DNA of 64,000 nucleotides from Microbulbifer agarilyticus (GTDB lineage: Bacteria > Pseudomonadota > Gammaproteobacteria > Pseudomonadales > Cellvibrionaceae), in NCBI RefSeq assembly GCF_020171345.1, contig NZ_JAIUZM010000002.1, positions 434,001 to 498,000 on the forward strand, in the 5' to 3' direction. This document shows positions 43,471 to 52,449 of the stretch, piece by piece. The stretch's first letter is position 1. Each line of letters starts with the position of its first letter. A model generated the notes under the pieces. The model was not told the origin of the DNA. It saw only the letters and a program-made list of their open reading frames with translations, and did not search any database. Made by a program: the position numbers and the translations under genes.

Positions 43471-46074
43471 ATGTTCAATCGAAATCAACTCTCTCTCGCT
43501 GTTGCCGCTTGCGTCGCTGTGCAAGGCGCCATGGCAGACACAGAGCAGACTCGGCAGGTAAAGGCCGCGCGTGGTGACGACTTTGCCATTGAAGAAGTTG
43601 TGGTAACTGCACGGAAGCGGGAAGAATCCCTGCAGACCGTTCCGGTAGCAGTAGACGTGCTGACCGGCGCGCAGATGCAGGAAAAAGGCATTTCCGCATT
43701 GGAAGGTGTTGCCCGTTACACCGCTGGACTGGACTTCGAAACCGGGTTGCTGCCCAACGATACTCGAATCTCTCTGCGAGGGCTGTCGAATTCTCGAGGT
43801 CGTTCCAATGTGGCACTGTTGATTGATGGAATCGATGTGTCATCGGAATCCATGACCACTGGAGGCAGCGGCAACGGTCCTAACCTGGATCTGTTCGATC
43901 TGGAACGTGTGGAGGTCGTAAAGGGACCGCAAAGTGCGGTGTATGGTCGCTCAGCATTTTCTGGCGCCGTGAATTATATTACCAAGCGTCCCGGCGAAGA
44001 GTCGGAAGTTCGCTTTGCAGCGGATGCTACCGAGCATGGCTATAGTAAAATTCAGGCGAGCGGCAGCATGCCGATCGTGCCGGGTATTTTGGCTGCCTCA
44101 CTCAACGTGGCTAAAACAGAATTTGACGGCTATTACAAGAATCCCAATACGTCGGGTGACCTCGGTAGCGTAGATTCTGATGGTATTGCCGCAGCGTTGA
44201 ACTGGACACCTGACGAACAATTTTCTGCATACTGGCGCGCTGAATATAGCGAGGCCAAATATTCTCAGCGACCAATTGTCCAACGACAGTCCGTCTTGCA
44301 TACCGGATCTTCTCCCTTTGATTTTGCGCTTCTTGGTTCCGTCAGCCCTTACGCAGAGATACGGCCGATCGCGGGCACCGGTACTACCGCGGCCGACTGT
44401 GCGATGTCATCTCCGTACGCCCACCTTGTTGGCGGCCCAGCGGCTTGTGGGGCGGTCATTGTGGGTGAGTTGAGCGGCGCTTCAGAAAGTGAAATTGACC
44501 TGTCGTCCAACCCGCTTACCGGTCGCGATTTTGCCGGCACGACCGTGCGCGGCGCTCGCACTTCATTAGAACTGAAACTCGAGATGGATAGTTTTGAGTT
44601 CCTGTCACTCACTGGAGCCAACTACAACGACTCCCGCACCCAGTCCGATTTTGACCGCACTAACTTTACGTTGCAGTCACTGGGGCCAGGTTCCGGTATG
44701 TTCATTCCACCCGGTTTTCCTGGTGAATACACGCAGTATGGGGTGAACGCGAATAGCGATACCAGTTTCGACTCGGCTCAATTCAGCCAGGAGTTCCGCC
44801 TGTCGGGTAGTTCCGGTAAGCTCGACTGGTTGGCAAGCGCCCTCTATTGGTCAGAAACGATGGATACGTTGATGAACCAGCAGTGGTGGCTGCGCGAAGG
44901 CGTCGATAAGACCTTCTGGGATGCCTATCTCGATCAATGGATGGGCGGTTTTGGATTGGTGAATCACAGTACGTCACCGACACCGCTGCCCATCCCCATG
45001 ACTCGCGATACCGATCACGTCTCTTTGGCCTTCGCCTTAAATTACAACCTTGCGGATAACTGGCGCCTGACCGCAGAAGGGCGTTATCTGGAAGAGGATA
45101 TTGATTACCGCAGTGTGCCATTGAGTACCCAATTTAACGGTCTGATGGGGATTCCGGTCCTGGATCCGGTAACTTTCATGCCCACCGATCCAGGCGTCCA
45201 AACTTATTCCCGCACCGACAGTTCCTTCGTGCCGCGGGTAAGTGTGGACTGGCAGGCACTGGATAACCTGATGGTGTACGCGTCCTTCTCGGAGGGCTTT
45301 AAACCCGGCGGAATGTCTACCGCAGATGGCGATGGCATCATCACTACAGGTGAGTACAAGCCGGAAGAACTTTCGGTTTATGAGGCGGGCTTCAAGAGTA
45401 ATGTTCTTGATAATCGGCTGCAGCTTAACGGCGCGATTTATTTGTATGACTATACAAACCAGCAGATTTCCCACTTCGTATTCGATCCAAATACGGGCAC
45501 CCAAAATTCAGTGGTTACCAATGCCGGTAAAAGTGAATTGCAAGGCCTTGAGCTAAGTGCCATCTATCGCCCAACCGTAAACTGGACCTTTCTTGCCAGC
45601 TATGTACTGAGCGATACAGAGGTAAAAGACTACACCATCGCCGACGTGGGTCGTCCGGGTACCCTGGATAAATTGTGGACAGGCACTGCCGAGGGTGACT
45701 ACTCCGGGACACAGTTCCTAAATTCCGCTAAACATGCGTCCATGCTTTCTGCGCGATACGATGGTGAGTTTGCTAATGGCGTCGGATATTTCACCGAGCT
45801 ATTGGGTAACTATGAGTCGGAGCGTTACCTCGATCGTGGCAATAACGCCTGGTTGCCGGAATACTGGCTGGTAGATTTCCAGGGCGGCCTGAACTTCGAT
45901 AGTTTCGATCTGGTGCTCTATGTGAACAACCTGCTGGATGACGACAAGGTGAAGAGCGGGCTTAACAACGTGGATTACGGGCATCTTCCTGGAGCGGCTT
46001 TCACGCCCCAGGGGATAGAATTGCTATTGCCTGACCCACGAACTGCAGGTCTGAGACTGAGCTACACGTTCTAA
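43471..46074 (+). CDS. TonB-dependent outer membrane receptor
   Basis: This 867-residue protein has a signal peptide (about residues 1-23, ending 'GAMA'), a TonB box-like 'IEEVVVTARKREE', a plug domain ('VLTGAQMQEKGISALEGV', 'LDLFDLERVEVVKGPQSAVYGRSAFSGAVNY') and a 22-strand barrel ending in '...LRLSYTF' with a terminal Phe. It imports a large or scarce ligand across the outer membrane with energy from TonB. Neither SusD nor a heme-receptor FRAP/NPNL motif is seen. As the only outer-membrane receptor in the regulon it is the best candidate for uptake of the tetrapyrrole or its catabolite. The RBS GGAGGGG is strong. Confidence 0.94.
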   Translation: MFNRNQLSLAVAACVAVQGAMADTEQTRQVKAARGDDFAIEEVVVTARKREESLQTVPVAVDVLTGAQMQEKGISALEGVARYTAGLDFETGLLPNDTRISLRGLSNSRGRSNVALLIDGIDVSSESMTTGGSGNGPNLDLFDLERVEVVKGPQSAVYGRSAFSGAVNYITKRPGEESEVRFAADATEHGYSKIQASGSMPIVPGILAASLNVAKTEFDGYYKNPNTSGDLGSVDSDGIAAALNWTPDEQFSAYWRAEYSEAKYSQRPIVQRQSVLHTGSSPFDFALLGSVSPYAEIRPIAGTGTTAADCAMSSPYAHLVGGPAACGAVIVGELSGASESEIDLSSNPLTGRDFAGTTVRGARTSLELKLEMDSFEFLSLTGANYNDSRTQSDFDRTNFTLQSLGPGSGMFIPPGFPGEYTQYGVNANSDTSFDSAQFSQEFRLSGSSGKLDWLASALYWSETMDTLMNQQWWLREGVDKTFWDAYLDQWMGGFGLVNHSTSPTPLPIPMTRDTDHVSLAFALNYNLADNWRLTAEGRYLEEDIDYRSVPLSTQFNGLMGIPVLDPVTFMPTDPGVQTYSRTDSSFVPRVSVDWQALDNLMVYASFSEGFKPGGMSTADGDGIITTGEYKPEELSVYEAGFKSNVLDNRLQLNGAIYLYDYTNQQISHFVFDPNTGTQNSVVTNAGKSELQGLELSAIYRPTVNWTFLASYVLSDTEVKDYTIADVGRPGTLDKLWTGTAEGDYSGTQFLNSAKHASMLSARYDGEFANGVGYFTELLGNYESERYLDRGNNAWLPEYWLVDFQGGLNFDSFDLVLYVNNLLDDDKVKSGLNNVDYGHLPGAAFTPQGIELLLPDPRTAGLRLSYTF

Positions 46075-46086
46075 GCATGGTGAATG

Positions 46087-46116
46087 CGCCCGTGACGTGA
46101 AAGCATGTTGCGGGCG
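46087..46116 (+). terminator. Weak terminator-like hairpin
   Basis: CGCCCG/CGGGCG form a 6-bp stem with an 18-base loop just after the receptor gene, followed by TTATT. It could cause partial termination. Confidence 0.35.
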
Positions 46117-46148
46117 TTATTCTCCAGCCGAAAGTGGAATCAAACAAG

Positions 46149-46165
46149 TTTTATAGCGTATAAAA
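46149..46165. promoter_or_regulatory. AT-rich palindrome upstream of membrane protein gene
   Basis: TTTTATA-GCG-TATAAAA is a perfect 7-bp inverted repeat around GCG. It differs from the 18-bp regulon site and may be an operator for another protein. Confidence 0.4.
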
Positions 46166-46198
46166 ACAAGCAAGTAGTAATAAAAAGAGGTAACTGCA

Positions 46199-47167
46199 AT
46201 GACCGTCTCTGCACTTGAATCTCCTCAGCTGGAGAAGTCGCGACTATATAGCGCACCTGCATTAGGTGGGCTCGCCCTGGGCTGGGTTATTCTGGAAAAG
46301 ATGGTCGCCCATATGTACCTCGTTACCTTAATTTACGCTGGTATACCTTCTACGATCGCCTACGCTGTCGCGTTTGTGGTTGGTATGCTCGGATTAATCA
46401 TGGTGTGGAAGGGGCTGGAACAAAACGAGGTTCGTGGCACCTGGATGGGATTTGTCGGTGGCTCACTTGTTTGGGTGTTCTGGTTTGAGATGTACCTGCA
46501 TTTTATTGGAGCTGAAAACAACTTTGCCTTGGCAATGACTGAAGCCGGTCCAGAGTACCTGTTGAAATCGGATGTCGCCGCCTTGTTTGCGGGAGATTCC
46601 TCCATACCCAGACCCTATTTCATGGGTGAGCACGTATTTCTGCAGAGCAGTACGCTCTTCTGTTTCATGCTCATGATTTATATGGGTATGAACAAGGATA
46701 TTCGTTGCCGACTGATTCTTTGGGTCCGCAAGATTTTCGGGCTGCGCCCCGGTAAACCTACAAAAGGTTACAAGCCGCAGTATGCCCGCGTTGCGGCTAC
46801 AGAATTACTTTTCGTCAACTGGTTTATGTATACCTTGATGTTGGCGGTTAATGATGAACGGATTCTCGGCCTACACCATCCGGTGAATTATGTGTCTTTT
46901 GCATTGGTAGTACTTTGGTCTGCGATCATTGTTGCCAAACAGTTCAAGCAAAAAGAAGCAGGGCTGGCTATTCGTTACGCCATCGCCGTAGGCGGCGTTT
47001 TCTGGTATTTACCAGAGCAGATGGTACTTTGGGAAATTTTCCGGGAACCATGGGTCTTCTATAACGTGTTTCCAGTGACGGCCTCCGTTATTCTCCTTGC
47101 CTATATAGGGTTGATGGTTTTCTTCTGGAAAACGCCAGTGAATCCGGAAACCGGCAAGTCTCTCTAG
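46199..47167 (+). CDS. Multi-pass membrane protein of unknown function
   Basis: I do not recognise this 322-residue protein. It has about eight hydrophobic helices, a His-containing first segment ('VAHMYLVTLIYAG'), a periplasmic or cytoplasmic loop around residues 120-150 ('PRPYFMGEHVFLQS'), and a Lys/Arg-rich loop near residue 195. Several His, Glu and Trp residues in or near membrane segments ('WFEMYLHFIGAE', 'YLPEQMVLWE') recall heme- or metal-binding membrane proteins and membrane hydroxylases, but no known motif is complete. It follows the TonB receptor and probably shares its operon, so an inner membrane role in transport or oxidation is likely. Confidence 0.7.
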   Translation: MTVSALESPQLEKSRLYSAPALGGLALGWVILEKMVAHMYLVTLIYAGIPSTIAYAVAFVVGMLGLIMVWKGLEQNEVRGTWMGFVGGSLVWVFWFEMYLHFIGAENNFALAMTEAGPEYLLKSDVAALFAGDSSIPRPYFMGEHVFLQSSTLFCFMLMIYMGMNKDIRCRLILWVRKIFGLRPGKPTKGYKPQYARVAATELLFVNWFMYTLMLAVNDERILGLHHPVNYVSFALVVLWSAIIVAKQFKQKEAGLAIRYAIAVGGVFWYLPEQMVLWEIFREPWVFYNVFPVTASVILLAYIGLMVFFWKTPVNPETGKSL

Positions 47168-47176
47168 CTGCAATCC

Positions 47177-47248
47177 CGTACCTTCCGCATATCCACAGGA
47201 TCCTCATCTCTATTGCATTGCGATAGTCATAGTGGATCGGAAGGTACG
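47177..47248. repeat. Extended 72-bp hairpin
   Basis: CGTACCTTCCG (47177-47187) pairs perfectly with CGGAAGGTACG (47238-47248). ATCCAC pairs with GTGGAT inside it, and CTATTGC/GCGATAG forms an apical stem. No T tract follows. It lies between the membrane protein and the CoA-transferase genes. Confidence 0.78.
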
Positions 47249-47300
47249 ACGAACCTAGCTACTTTTATGTACTCATTGGAATAGTCTTGGGAGTTGTCCT

Positions 47301-48500
47301 ATGGGCAAGGCGCTGAATGGCATTCGTATATTGGATTTGACCCATATGCTTTCTGGGCCCTATGGGGCGATGTTGCTCGCTGACCTGGGTGCGGACCTGA
47401 TCAAAGTTGAGCCGCTGGCGGGCGAGGGTACGCGTAAGCTCCTTGCAAGTGATCCCGAAAACTCCATCGATGGATTTGGCGCTTACTATTTGACCCTGAA
47501 CCGCAACAAGCGCAGTGTGGCGCTGAACCTTAAGAGCGAGCGCGGCCGTCAGGTTTTTTACGACTTGGTGAAGCAGGCGGATGTGGTCATCAGTAACTTT
47601 GGCCCCGGCGTTCCGGAGCGCCTCGGGATCGATTACGACTCACTCAATGCAATTAATCCTCGCATCATTACCTGTTGCGTATCGGGCTTTGGCTCTGACG
47701 GCCCGGGGGCCAAGCGTCCGGCTTTTGATCAGGTGGCGCAGGCGTACGGTGGCGGTATGTCGATTACCGGTGAAGACCCGGCCAACCCGGTGCGCGCTGG
47801 TATCCCCATTGGCGACCTGGGTGGTGGTATGTTCGCTGTCATGGGTATTCTGGCGGCGATTGCCGAGCGGGCAACGAGTGGCAAGGGCCAGCACGTGGAT
47901 ATTTCCATGGTGGATTGTCAGATATCCATGCTGAATTACATGGCCACCATGCATTTCCTGAGCGGTAAAAATCCATACCCGATTGGCAACGCGCATTTTG
48001 TGCACGTGCCGTACAACAGCTACGCCACGTCGGATGGCTTCGTGATTATCGCGGTGATTACCGACAACTTCTGGCAGAACCTCAAGCCGGTAGTACAGGT
48101 GCCCGAGTTTGACGATCCAAAATACGATGGGCAGCCGGGACGCTTTGCCGACAAGACGTTTATTGATGAAAAGCTCGCGGAAATTTTTGCTACTGACACC
48201 ACGGATGCGTGGCTGGAAAAGCTGGAAGCCCAGCGCATTCCGTGTGCCCCCATTAACAACCTGGAACGAGCACTGAATGATCCGCAGGTGCTGCACCGCA
48301 ATATGGTGGTGGATATCGCACACCCCAATGGCAAGAAAACCAAGGCACCTGGGAATCCGATCAAGCTGTCCCGAACCCATGAGGATACCTTCTCGCCCGC
48401 GCCACTTATCGGTGAGCACACGGATCAGATCCTGAGTGATCTGTGCGGCTATACCCAGGCCGATATCGATGCACTGAAAAACGATGGCGATGCGGCTTGA
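47301..48500 (+). CDS. CaiB/BaiF family CoA-transferase 2
   Basis: This 399-residue type III CoA-transferase has 'ILDLTHMLSGPYGAMLLADLGADLIKVEPL', 'YLTLNRNKRSVALNLKSERG', and the catalytic Asp region 'AFDQVAQAYGGGMSITGED'. It would transfer CoA, probably from succinyl-CoA or acetyl-CoA, onto a diacid. It is followed 23 bp later by an HMG-CoA-lyase-like gene, repeating the pairing at 23121-25435. Two pairs suggest two different branched hydroxyacids, as would arise from differently substituted rings. Confidence 0.92.
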   Translation: MGKALNGIRILDLTHMLSGPYGAMLLADLGADLIKVEPLAGEGTRKLLASDPENSIDGFGAYYLTLNRNKRSVALNLKSERGRQVFYDLVKQADVVISNFGPGVPERLGIDYDSLNAINPRIITCCVSGFGSDGPGAKRPAFDQVAQAYGGGMSITGEDPANPVRAGIPIGDLGGGMFAVMGILAAIAERATSGKGQHVDISMVDCQISMLNYMATMHFLSGKNPYPIGNAHFVHVPYNSYATSDGFVIIAVITDNFWQNLKPVVQVPEFDDPKYDGQPGRFADKTFIDEKLAEIFATDTTDAWLEKLEAQRIPCAPINNLERALNDPQVLHRNMVVDIAHPNGKKTKAPGNPIKLSRTHEDTFSPAPLIGEHTDQILSDLCGYTQADIDALKNDGDAA

Positions 48501-48523
48501 GCCGGATGCAACGGAGCTGACCG

Positions 48524-49441
48524 ATGCGTGAAAAGGTACTGATCAACGACGTGGGCCCGCGGGACGGATTGCAAAATCAACAGCGTGTTCTGCGAGTCGA
48601 ACAGCGGGTGCAAATAATCCGAGGCTTGCTAAATGCCGGCGTACGCTCGGTGGAAGCCGGGGCATTTGTGTCGCCAAAGGCGGTACCGGCGATGGCCCAT
48701 ACCGATCAGGTGCTCGCTGGAATTACCGGCGACTCCGGTGTCGATCGTCAGGTGCTGATTCCAAATGCAAAGGGTTATGAGTTGGCCCGCAATGCCGGTG
48801 CGAACACGGTGGTACTGGTGATCTGCGCCACAGAGACCATGAATCAGCGCAATGTGCGCATGTCTGTTGAAGATTCACTGGCACAAGCTCAGGGGATTTT
48901 CCAGGCAGCACAGGCCGATGGTATCCGCGCAGTAGGGTGCATTGCCGTGGCTTGGCAGTGTCCGTTCGAGGGCGCTACGGATCCGGGTAAGGTAATGGAT
49001 CTTGCCGGGCAGCTGTTCGAGTTTGGTGCGGACGATGTGAACATCGCAGACACCATTGGTGCAGCCAACCCGATGGTTGTGAGCAGCTTGATGGGCGCGC
49101 TGGCACGTGAATATGGGGCACAGCGTCTGGCCTGCCATTTCCACGATACCCGGGCGTTAGCGCTTGGAAACATCTACGCTGCTCTGGACGCAGGCGTACG
49201 CAAGTTTGACAGCGCCATCGGCGGCATTGGTGGTTGTCCATTTGCCCCGGGCGCGACCGGTAATGCCGCTAGCGAAGATGTGGTTATGCTGCTTGAGCAG
49301 ATGGGTTTCGATACCGGTATCGACCTGACTGCGTTGATGGAAGTCGGCAACATGGTAGGATCAATGCTCGATGTACCTACCGGGGGCAGGGCGGATACCT
49401 GGCGCCGATTGCAAGTTGAAAAAGATGCGCCGCTTATCTGA
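48524..49441 (+). CDS. HMG-CoA lyase-like aldolase 2
   Basis: This 305-residue TIM-barrel lyase has 'INDVGPRDGLQNQQRV' with the catalytic Asp/Arg, 'ACHFHDTRALALGNI' with metal His ligands, and 'GGIGGCPFAPGATGN' with the active-site Cys. It cleaves a 3-hydroxy-3-alkylacyl-CoA to a keto acid or acetoacetate plus acetyl-CoA or a homologue. It is translationally close to the CoA-transferase gene upstream. It is shorter than the paralogue at 24458-25435, chiefly at the C-terminus. Confidence 0.9.
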   Translation: MREKVLINDVGPRDGLQNQQRVLRVEQRVQIIRGLLNAGVRSVEAGAFVSPKAVPAMAHTDQVLAGITGDSGVDRQVLIPNAKGYELARNAGANTVVLVICATETMNQRNVRMSVEDSLAQAQGIFQAAQADGIRAVGCIAVAWQCPFEGATDPGKVMDLAGQLFEFGADDVNIADTIGAANPMVVSSLMGALAREYGAQRLACHFHDTRALALGNIYAALDAGVRKFDSAIGGIGGCPFAPGATGNAASEDVVMLLEQMGFDTGIDLTALMEVGNMVGSMLDVPTGGRADTWRRLQVEKDAPLI

Positions 49442-49533
49442 AGATTGTATGGTCATCGTTTTTAGGACAAGTGGTATGTGGCCAATGTAATCCGCTGAGT
49501 CGATATTCCTATTACACCAAGGAGAGCTCTGTA

Positions 49534-50040
49534 ATGATCAATCGAATACTGTGTGGTTGTTTTGCCGGGCTTGTCGCCCTTTACGGTGGTGGGGTTGCAG
49601 CGGAAGTTAGTGAGGCCACCGGAGTTTCTGAAATTGCTGAGGCGGTTAGTAGCGAGGCCGATGGAGAAGGTATCGCAGCCGTAACGCTTACCATCGCCAA
49701 TATCCAGTCTCAGGTCGGGAAATTGTATATTTCTGTGTACGATTCCAAAGATACCTTTCTTAGCGAAACCAAGGTCTATGAGCTGATAGCCGGTCTGGAA
49801 AATCTCCAAAACGGTCAACTCGAAGTTATGATGACGCTACCCTATGGTGCTTTGGCGATCGCCGTCCATCATGATAATAATGCCAATGGTGAAATGGATC
49901 GGAATTTTATCGGAATCCCGAAAGAACCGGTGGGCTTGTCTAATGGCCATGTGCCAAAATTTGGCCCGCCTAAATTCTCCAAGGCAGTGATCGAGATTTC
50001 AAAGCCCGAGCAACAGATGTCTATTGCACTGGTAGATTGA
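49534..50040 (+). CDS. Secreted DUF2141 family protein
   Basis: This 168-residue protein has an N-terminal signal peptide ('RILCGCFAGLVALYGGGVAAE') and a DUF2141 domain: 'GKLYISVYDSKDTFL', 'YGALAIAVHHDNNANGEMDRN' and 'GIPKEPVGLSNGH'. The family is a small periplasmic beta-sandwich of unknown role with a calcium-like Asp/Asn loop. The ATG at 49534 has AAGGAGAG upstream. It is the last gene of the TonB receptor operon, or has its own promoter in the 92-bp gap. It converges with the aldehyde dehydrogenase gene. Confidence 0.83.
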   Translation: MINRILCGCFAGLVALYGGGVAAEVSEATGVSEIAEAVSSEADGEGIAAVTLTIANIQSQVGKLYISVYDSKDTFLSETKVYELIAGLENLQNGQLEVMMTLPYGALAIAVHHDNNANGEMDRNFIGIPKEPVGLSNGHVPKFGPPKFSKAVIEISKPEQQMSIALVD

Positions 50041-50064
50041 TACTCTGGTTCTTAGAGGGGCGCA

Positions 50065-51537
50065 TTAGCGCCCACCCAGTGGATCCTGCGGAGAAAGACC
50101 AACTACCCGGGCTCCGGTAAAGAATTCAATGGATTGGCCATGTCCCTCTTCACCAAGCCCTGACAGTCCCCAGGCTCCGCGCGGCGTTCCTTCACCGATA
50201 CTCAGCAAGCTGTAGCCATTGATCTTTACTCCACCCGTACGCATCTTGCGGGCAAATGCAAAGGCCTTTTCTTCGTTCTCACTATATACATAGCCGGCAA
50301 GACCAAGGTCGGTGCCGTTGGCCAGGGCGAGTGCTTCGTTGTCATCACGGAACGTGTGAATCGTGGCAACGGGGCCAAAAATTTCCTCGCGGGTATCCTC
50401 GGGGCGACAACCATCGATCAGGGTCGGGGCAATAAAGTTACCTTCCAGCTGTGGTAGTGGAGTCGCCGTCAGTATCTCCCCACCGCAACTCCGCAAACGC
50501 TCGATGTCCGATTGCACCTGCTCAAAGTGACCGCGGTGTACCAGCGGCCCCATATCACTTTCCTCATCGAGGGAGTGGCCGATACGAACATTCGCCAGCT
50601 GGCTCATAACCTTATCCAGCAGGCGATCTTTCACCGATTCGTGTACCAGAAGGCGTCCAAGCGCGCGGCACCACTGTCCATTGAGATTGGTCATCCCATA
50701 CACAATGCCGGTAGCGGCGAGGTCCAAGTCGGCATCGGCAAATACAACGAGCTGGTTGTTGCCGCCGAGTTCCAATTGCGTAGGCACGAAGTCGTCTGCG
50801 CATGCGCGCGCGATCGCGCGCCCGCCGGCAAGTCCGCCCGTAAATGAGACGGCTTTGATGCGCGGATCCTCTACTAGCTGTGCGCCGACAGTGCGATCAC
50901 CCAGCGTCAGCTGAAATACGCCCTTGGGCAGCCCCGCCCGGTCTGCGGCGCGCGCCATCATGATGGCCGAGTGCGGCGTAAATTCGGAAGGTTTGAGAAT
51001 ACACGGCGCACCCGCGGCGAGGGCACTCGCCACTTTGTGAGAGCCGATCGCGGTTGGGCCATTCCATGGAGCAATCAGCAGTGCGGGGCCCCAGGGGCGG
51101 CGCAGATAGTCTACCGGGCCGCGCGGGCCGGGTACTTGTTTGTCCAGATGTCCTTCGCGCAGATAAGCAGCCGCGCCGCGGAATACGAACGGCAGCATCT
51201 TGGCCATTTTTCGGGTGGTGCGTACAATCGCGCCCGATGTGAGGCTGTCGGCCGTACTGATGGTTTCTGCGTATTCCGCACCGCTCAGTTCTACCGCCAT
51301 CGCTTCCAGGTGCTCTGCGCGCTCCTCAGCAGGCGTGTCTTCCCAGGTGCCTGCCTGGTAAATGCGGTCGGTGGTGGCAAGTGCGGCCTGAATCTGTTCC
51401 CGGTTCGAGTTGCGGCGTCCCTGAATGGGTTTGTCCGTATTGGCGTCGTGCAAGCTGCGCTCGCGGTCGATAGCCGGTGTGGAAAATGCACCGTCGATGT
51501 AGTTTGCAAGTTCCGGAAGCGAGTAGTCACGGCTCAT
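50065..51537 (-). CDS. Aldehyde dehydrogenase 2
   Basis: This 490-residue NAD(P)-dependent aldehyde dehydrogenase has 'GPALLIAPWNGPTAIG' (substrate channel Asn), 'VSFTGGLAGGRAIA' (cofactor loop), Glu in 'QLELGGNNQLVVFADADLDL', the nucleophile Cys in 'NLNGQWCRALG', and 'EIFGPVATIHTF' near the C-terminus. It would oxidise an aldehyde intermediate. It is the last gene of a minus-strand operon MFS - RCCR-like - C-C lyase - dehydrogenase that starts at operator F. It differs considerably from the enzyme at 36027-37469. Confidence 0.93.
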   Translation of the reverse strand: MSRDYSLPELANYIDGAFSTPAIDRERSLHDANTDKPIQGRRNSNREQIQAALATTDRIYQAGTWEDTPAEERAEHLEAMAVELSGAEYAETISTADSLTSGAIVRTTRKMAKMLPFVFRGAAAYLREGHLDKQVPGPRGPVDYLRRPWGPALLIAPWNGPTAIGSHKVASALAAGAPCILKPSEFTPHSAIMMARAADRAGLPKGVFQLTLGDRTVGAQLVEDPRIKAVSFTGGLAGGRAIARACADDFVPTQLELGGNNQLVVFADADLDLAATGIVYGMTNLNGQWCRALGRLLVHESVKDRLLDKVMSQLANVRIGHSLDEESDMGPLVHRGHFEQVQSDIERLRSCGGEILTATPLPQLEGNFIAPTLIDGCRPEDTREEIFGPVATIHTFRDDNEALALANGTDLGLAGYVYSENEEKAFAFARKMRTGGVKINGYSLLSIGEGTPRGAWGLSGLGEEGHGQSIEFFTGARVVGLSPQDPLGGR

Positions 51538-51554
51538 AATTGCGTACCGTTTTT

Positions 51555-52421
51555 TTATTCGTATTGATATTTTTTGCCCGCCGCCAGCAGCTCGTCGGCG
51601 CCGAGCAGGTCGTTCACTGTGGCCAGGTCGATCATCTGATTGCGCAGTTCGTTGAGGTGGCCACTTTGAGCGAGCTGCGCCAGCAATTTCTGTGCTGCAG
51701 GAATGAACAGGTGGAGCAGTGACGCGGGGAACAGGGCGATGCGGTAGTTCAGTGCTTGCAGTTCATCCGCCGACTGGACAGGGGATTGGCCACCCTCAAC
51801 CAGGTTATGGATAAGGGGCGTCCGGCTGCCCAAACGCTCGCCAATAATCTGCATTTGTTCGAGGTTTGCCGGCGCTTCAACAAAAATCGCATCGGCACCT
51901 GCCTCTAGGTAGTGCTCCGCACGCTCCAGCGCATCGTCAAACCCATTGACCCCAAGCGCATCGGTACGGGCAAAGATCAATGTCTCGTCACTGTGCCGCG
52001 CGTCCAGCGCCGCGTGAATCTTGCCCACCATTTCCTGACGGCTAATGACCTGCTTACCACGCATATGGCCGCAGCGCTTGGGCATCAGCTGATCTTCCAT
52101 TTGCAGCGCAGAGGCGCCGGCGCGCTCAAAGGTCGTCACGGTACGCTGTACATTCAACGCATTGCCAAAACCGGTATCGATATCCACGATCAGCGGCATG
52201 GGCGTGCGTTCGCGAATCACCGCTACTGATTCTGCCACCTCGGCGGCGCTGACAATGCCCATATCCGGACGGCCGAAACGGGCGAAAGACAAGCATGCCC
52301 CGGACAGGAAGGCCGCCTTGAATCCGGCTTGTTCCACCAGTCGGGCGCTCAGGCCATCATAGATGCCGGGTACGGAAAGTACCTGATCTCCGGTCAGTAA
52401 CTGCCTCAATGAATCCGACAT
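51555..52421 (-). CDS. Isocitrate lyase/PEP mutase-family C-C lyase
   Basis: This 288-residue (beta/alpha)8 enzyme has 'LIVDIDTGFGNALNVQRTV' (metal-binding Asp residues) and the catalytic loop 'MPKRCGHM', which keeps the Cys of isocitrate, methylisocitrate and dimethylmalate lyases. The length is that of methylisocitrate/2,3-dimethylmalate lyase. The ATG at 52419-52421 has GAGG upstream; the longer frame has no support. With the LeuCD-like hydratase it would form the second half of a dimethylmaleate-type route: hydration of a dialkylmaleate, then cleavage to pyruvate or another 2-oxoacid plus a fatty acid. An oxaloacetase or carboxyvinyl-phosphonate role is less likely. Confidence 0.88.
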   Translation of the reverse strand: MSDSLRQLLTGDQVLSVPGIYDGLSARLVEQAGFKAAFLSGACLSFARFGRPDMGIVSAAEVAESVAVIRERTPMPLIVDIDTGFGNALNVQRTVTTFERAGASALQMEDQLMPKRCGHMRGKQVISRQEMVGKIHAALDARHSDETLIFARTDALGVNGFDDALERAEHYLEAGADAIFVEAPANLEQMQIIGERLGSRTPLIHNLVEGGQSPVQSADELQALNYRIALFPASLLHLFIPAAQKLLAQLAQSGHLNELRNQMIDLATVNDLLGADELLAAGKKYQYE

Positions 52422-52449
52422 GCTTGCCTCTTGCTCTTCGCCTGGAGAG

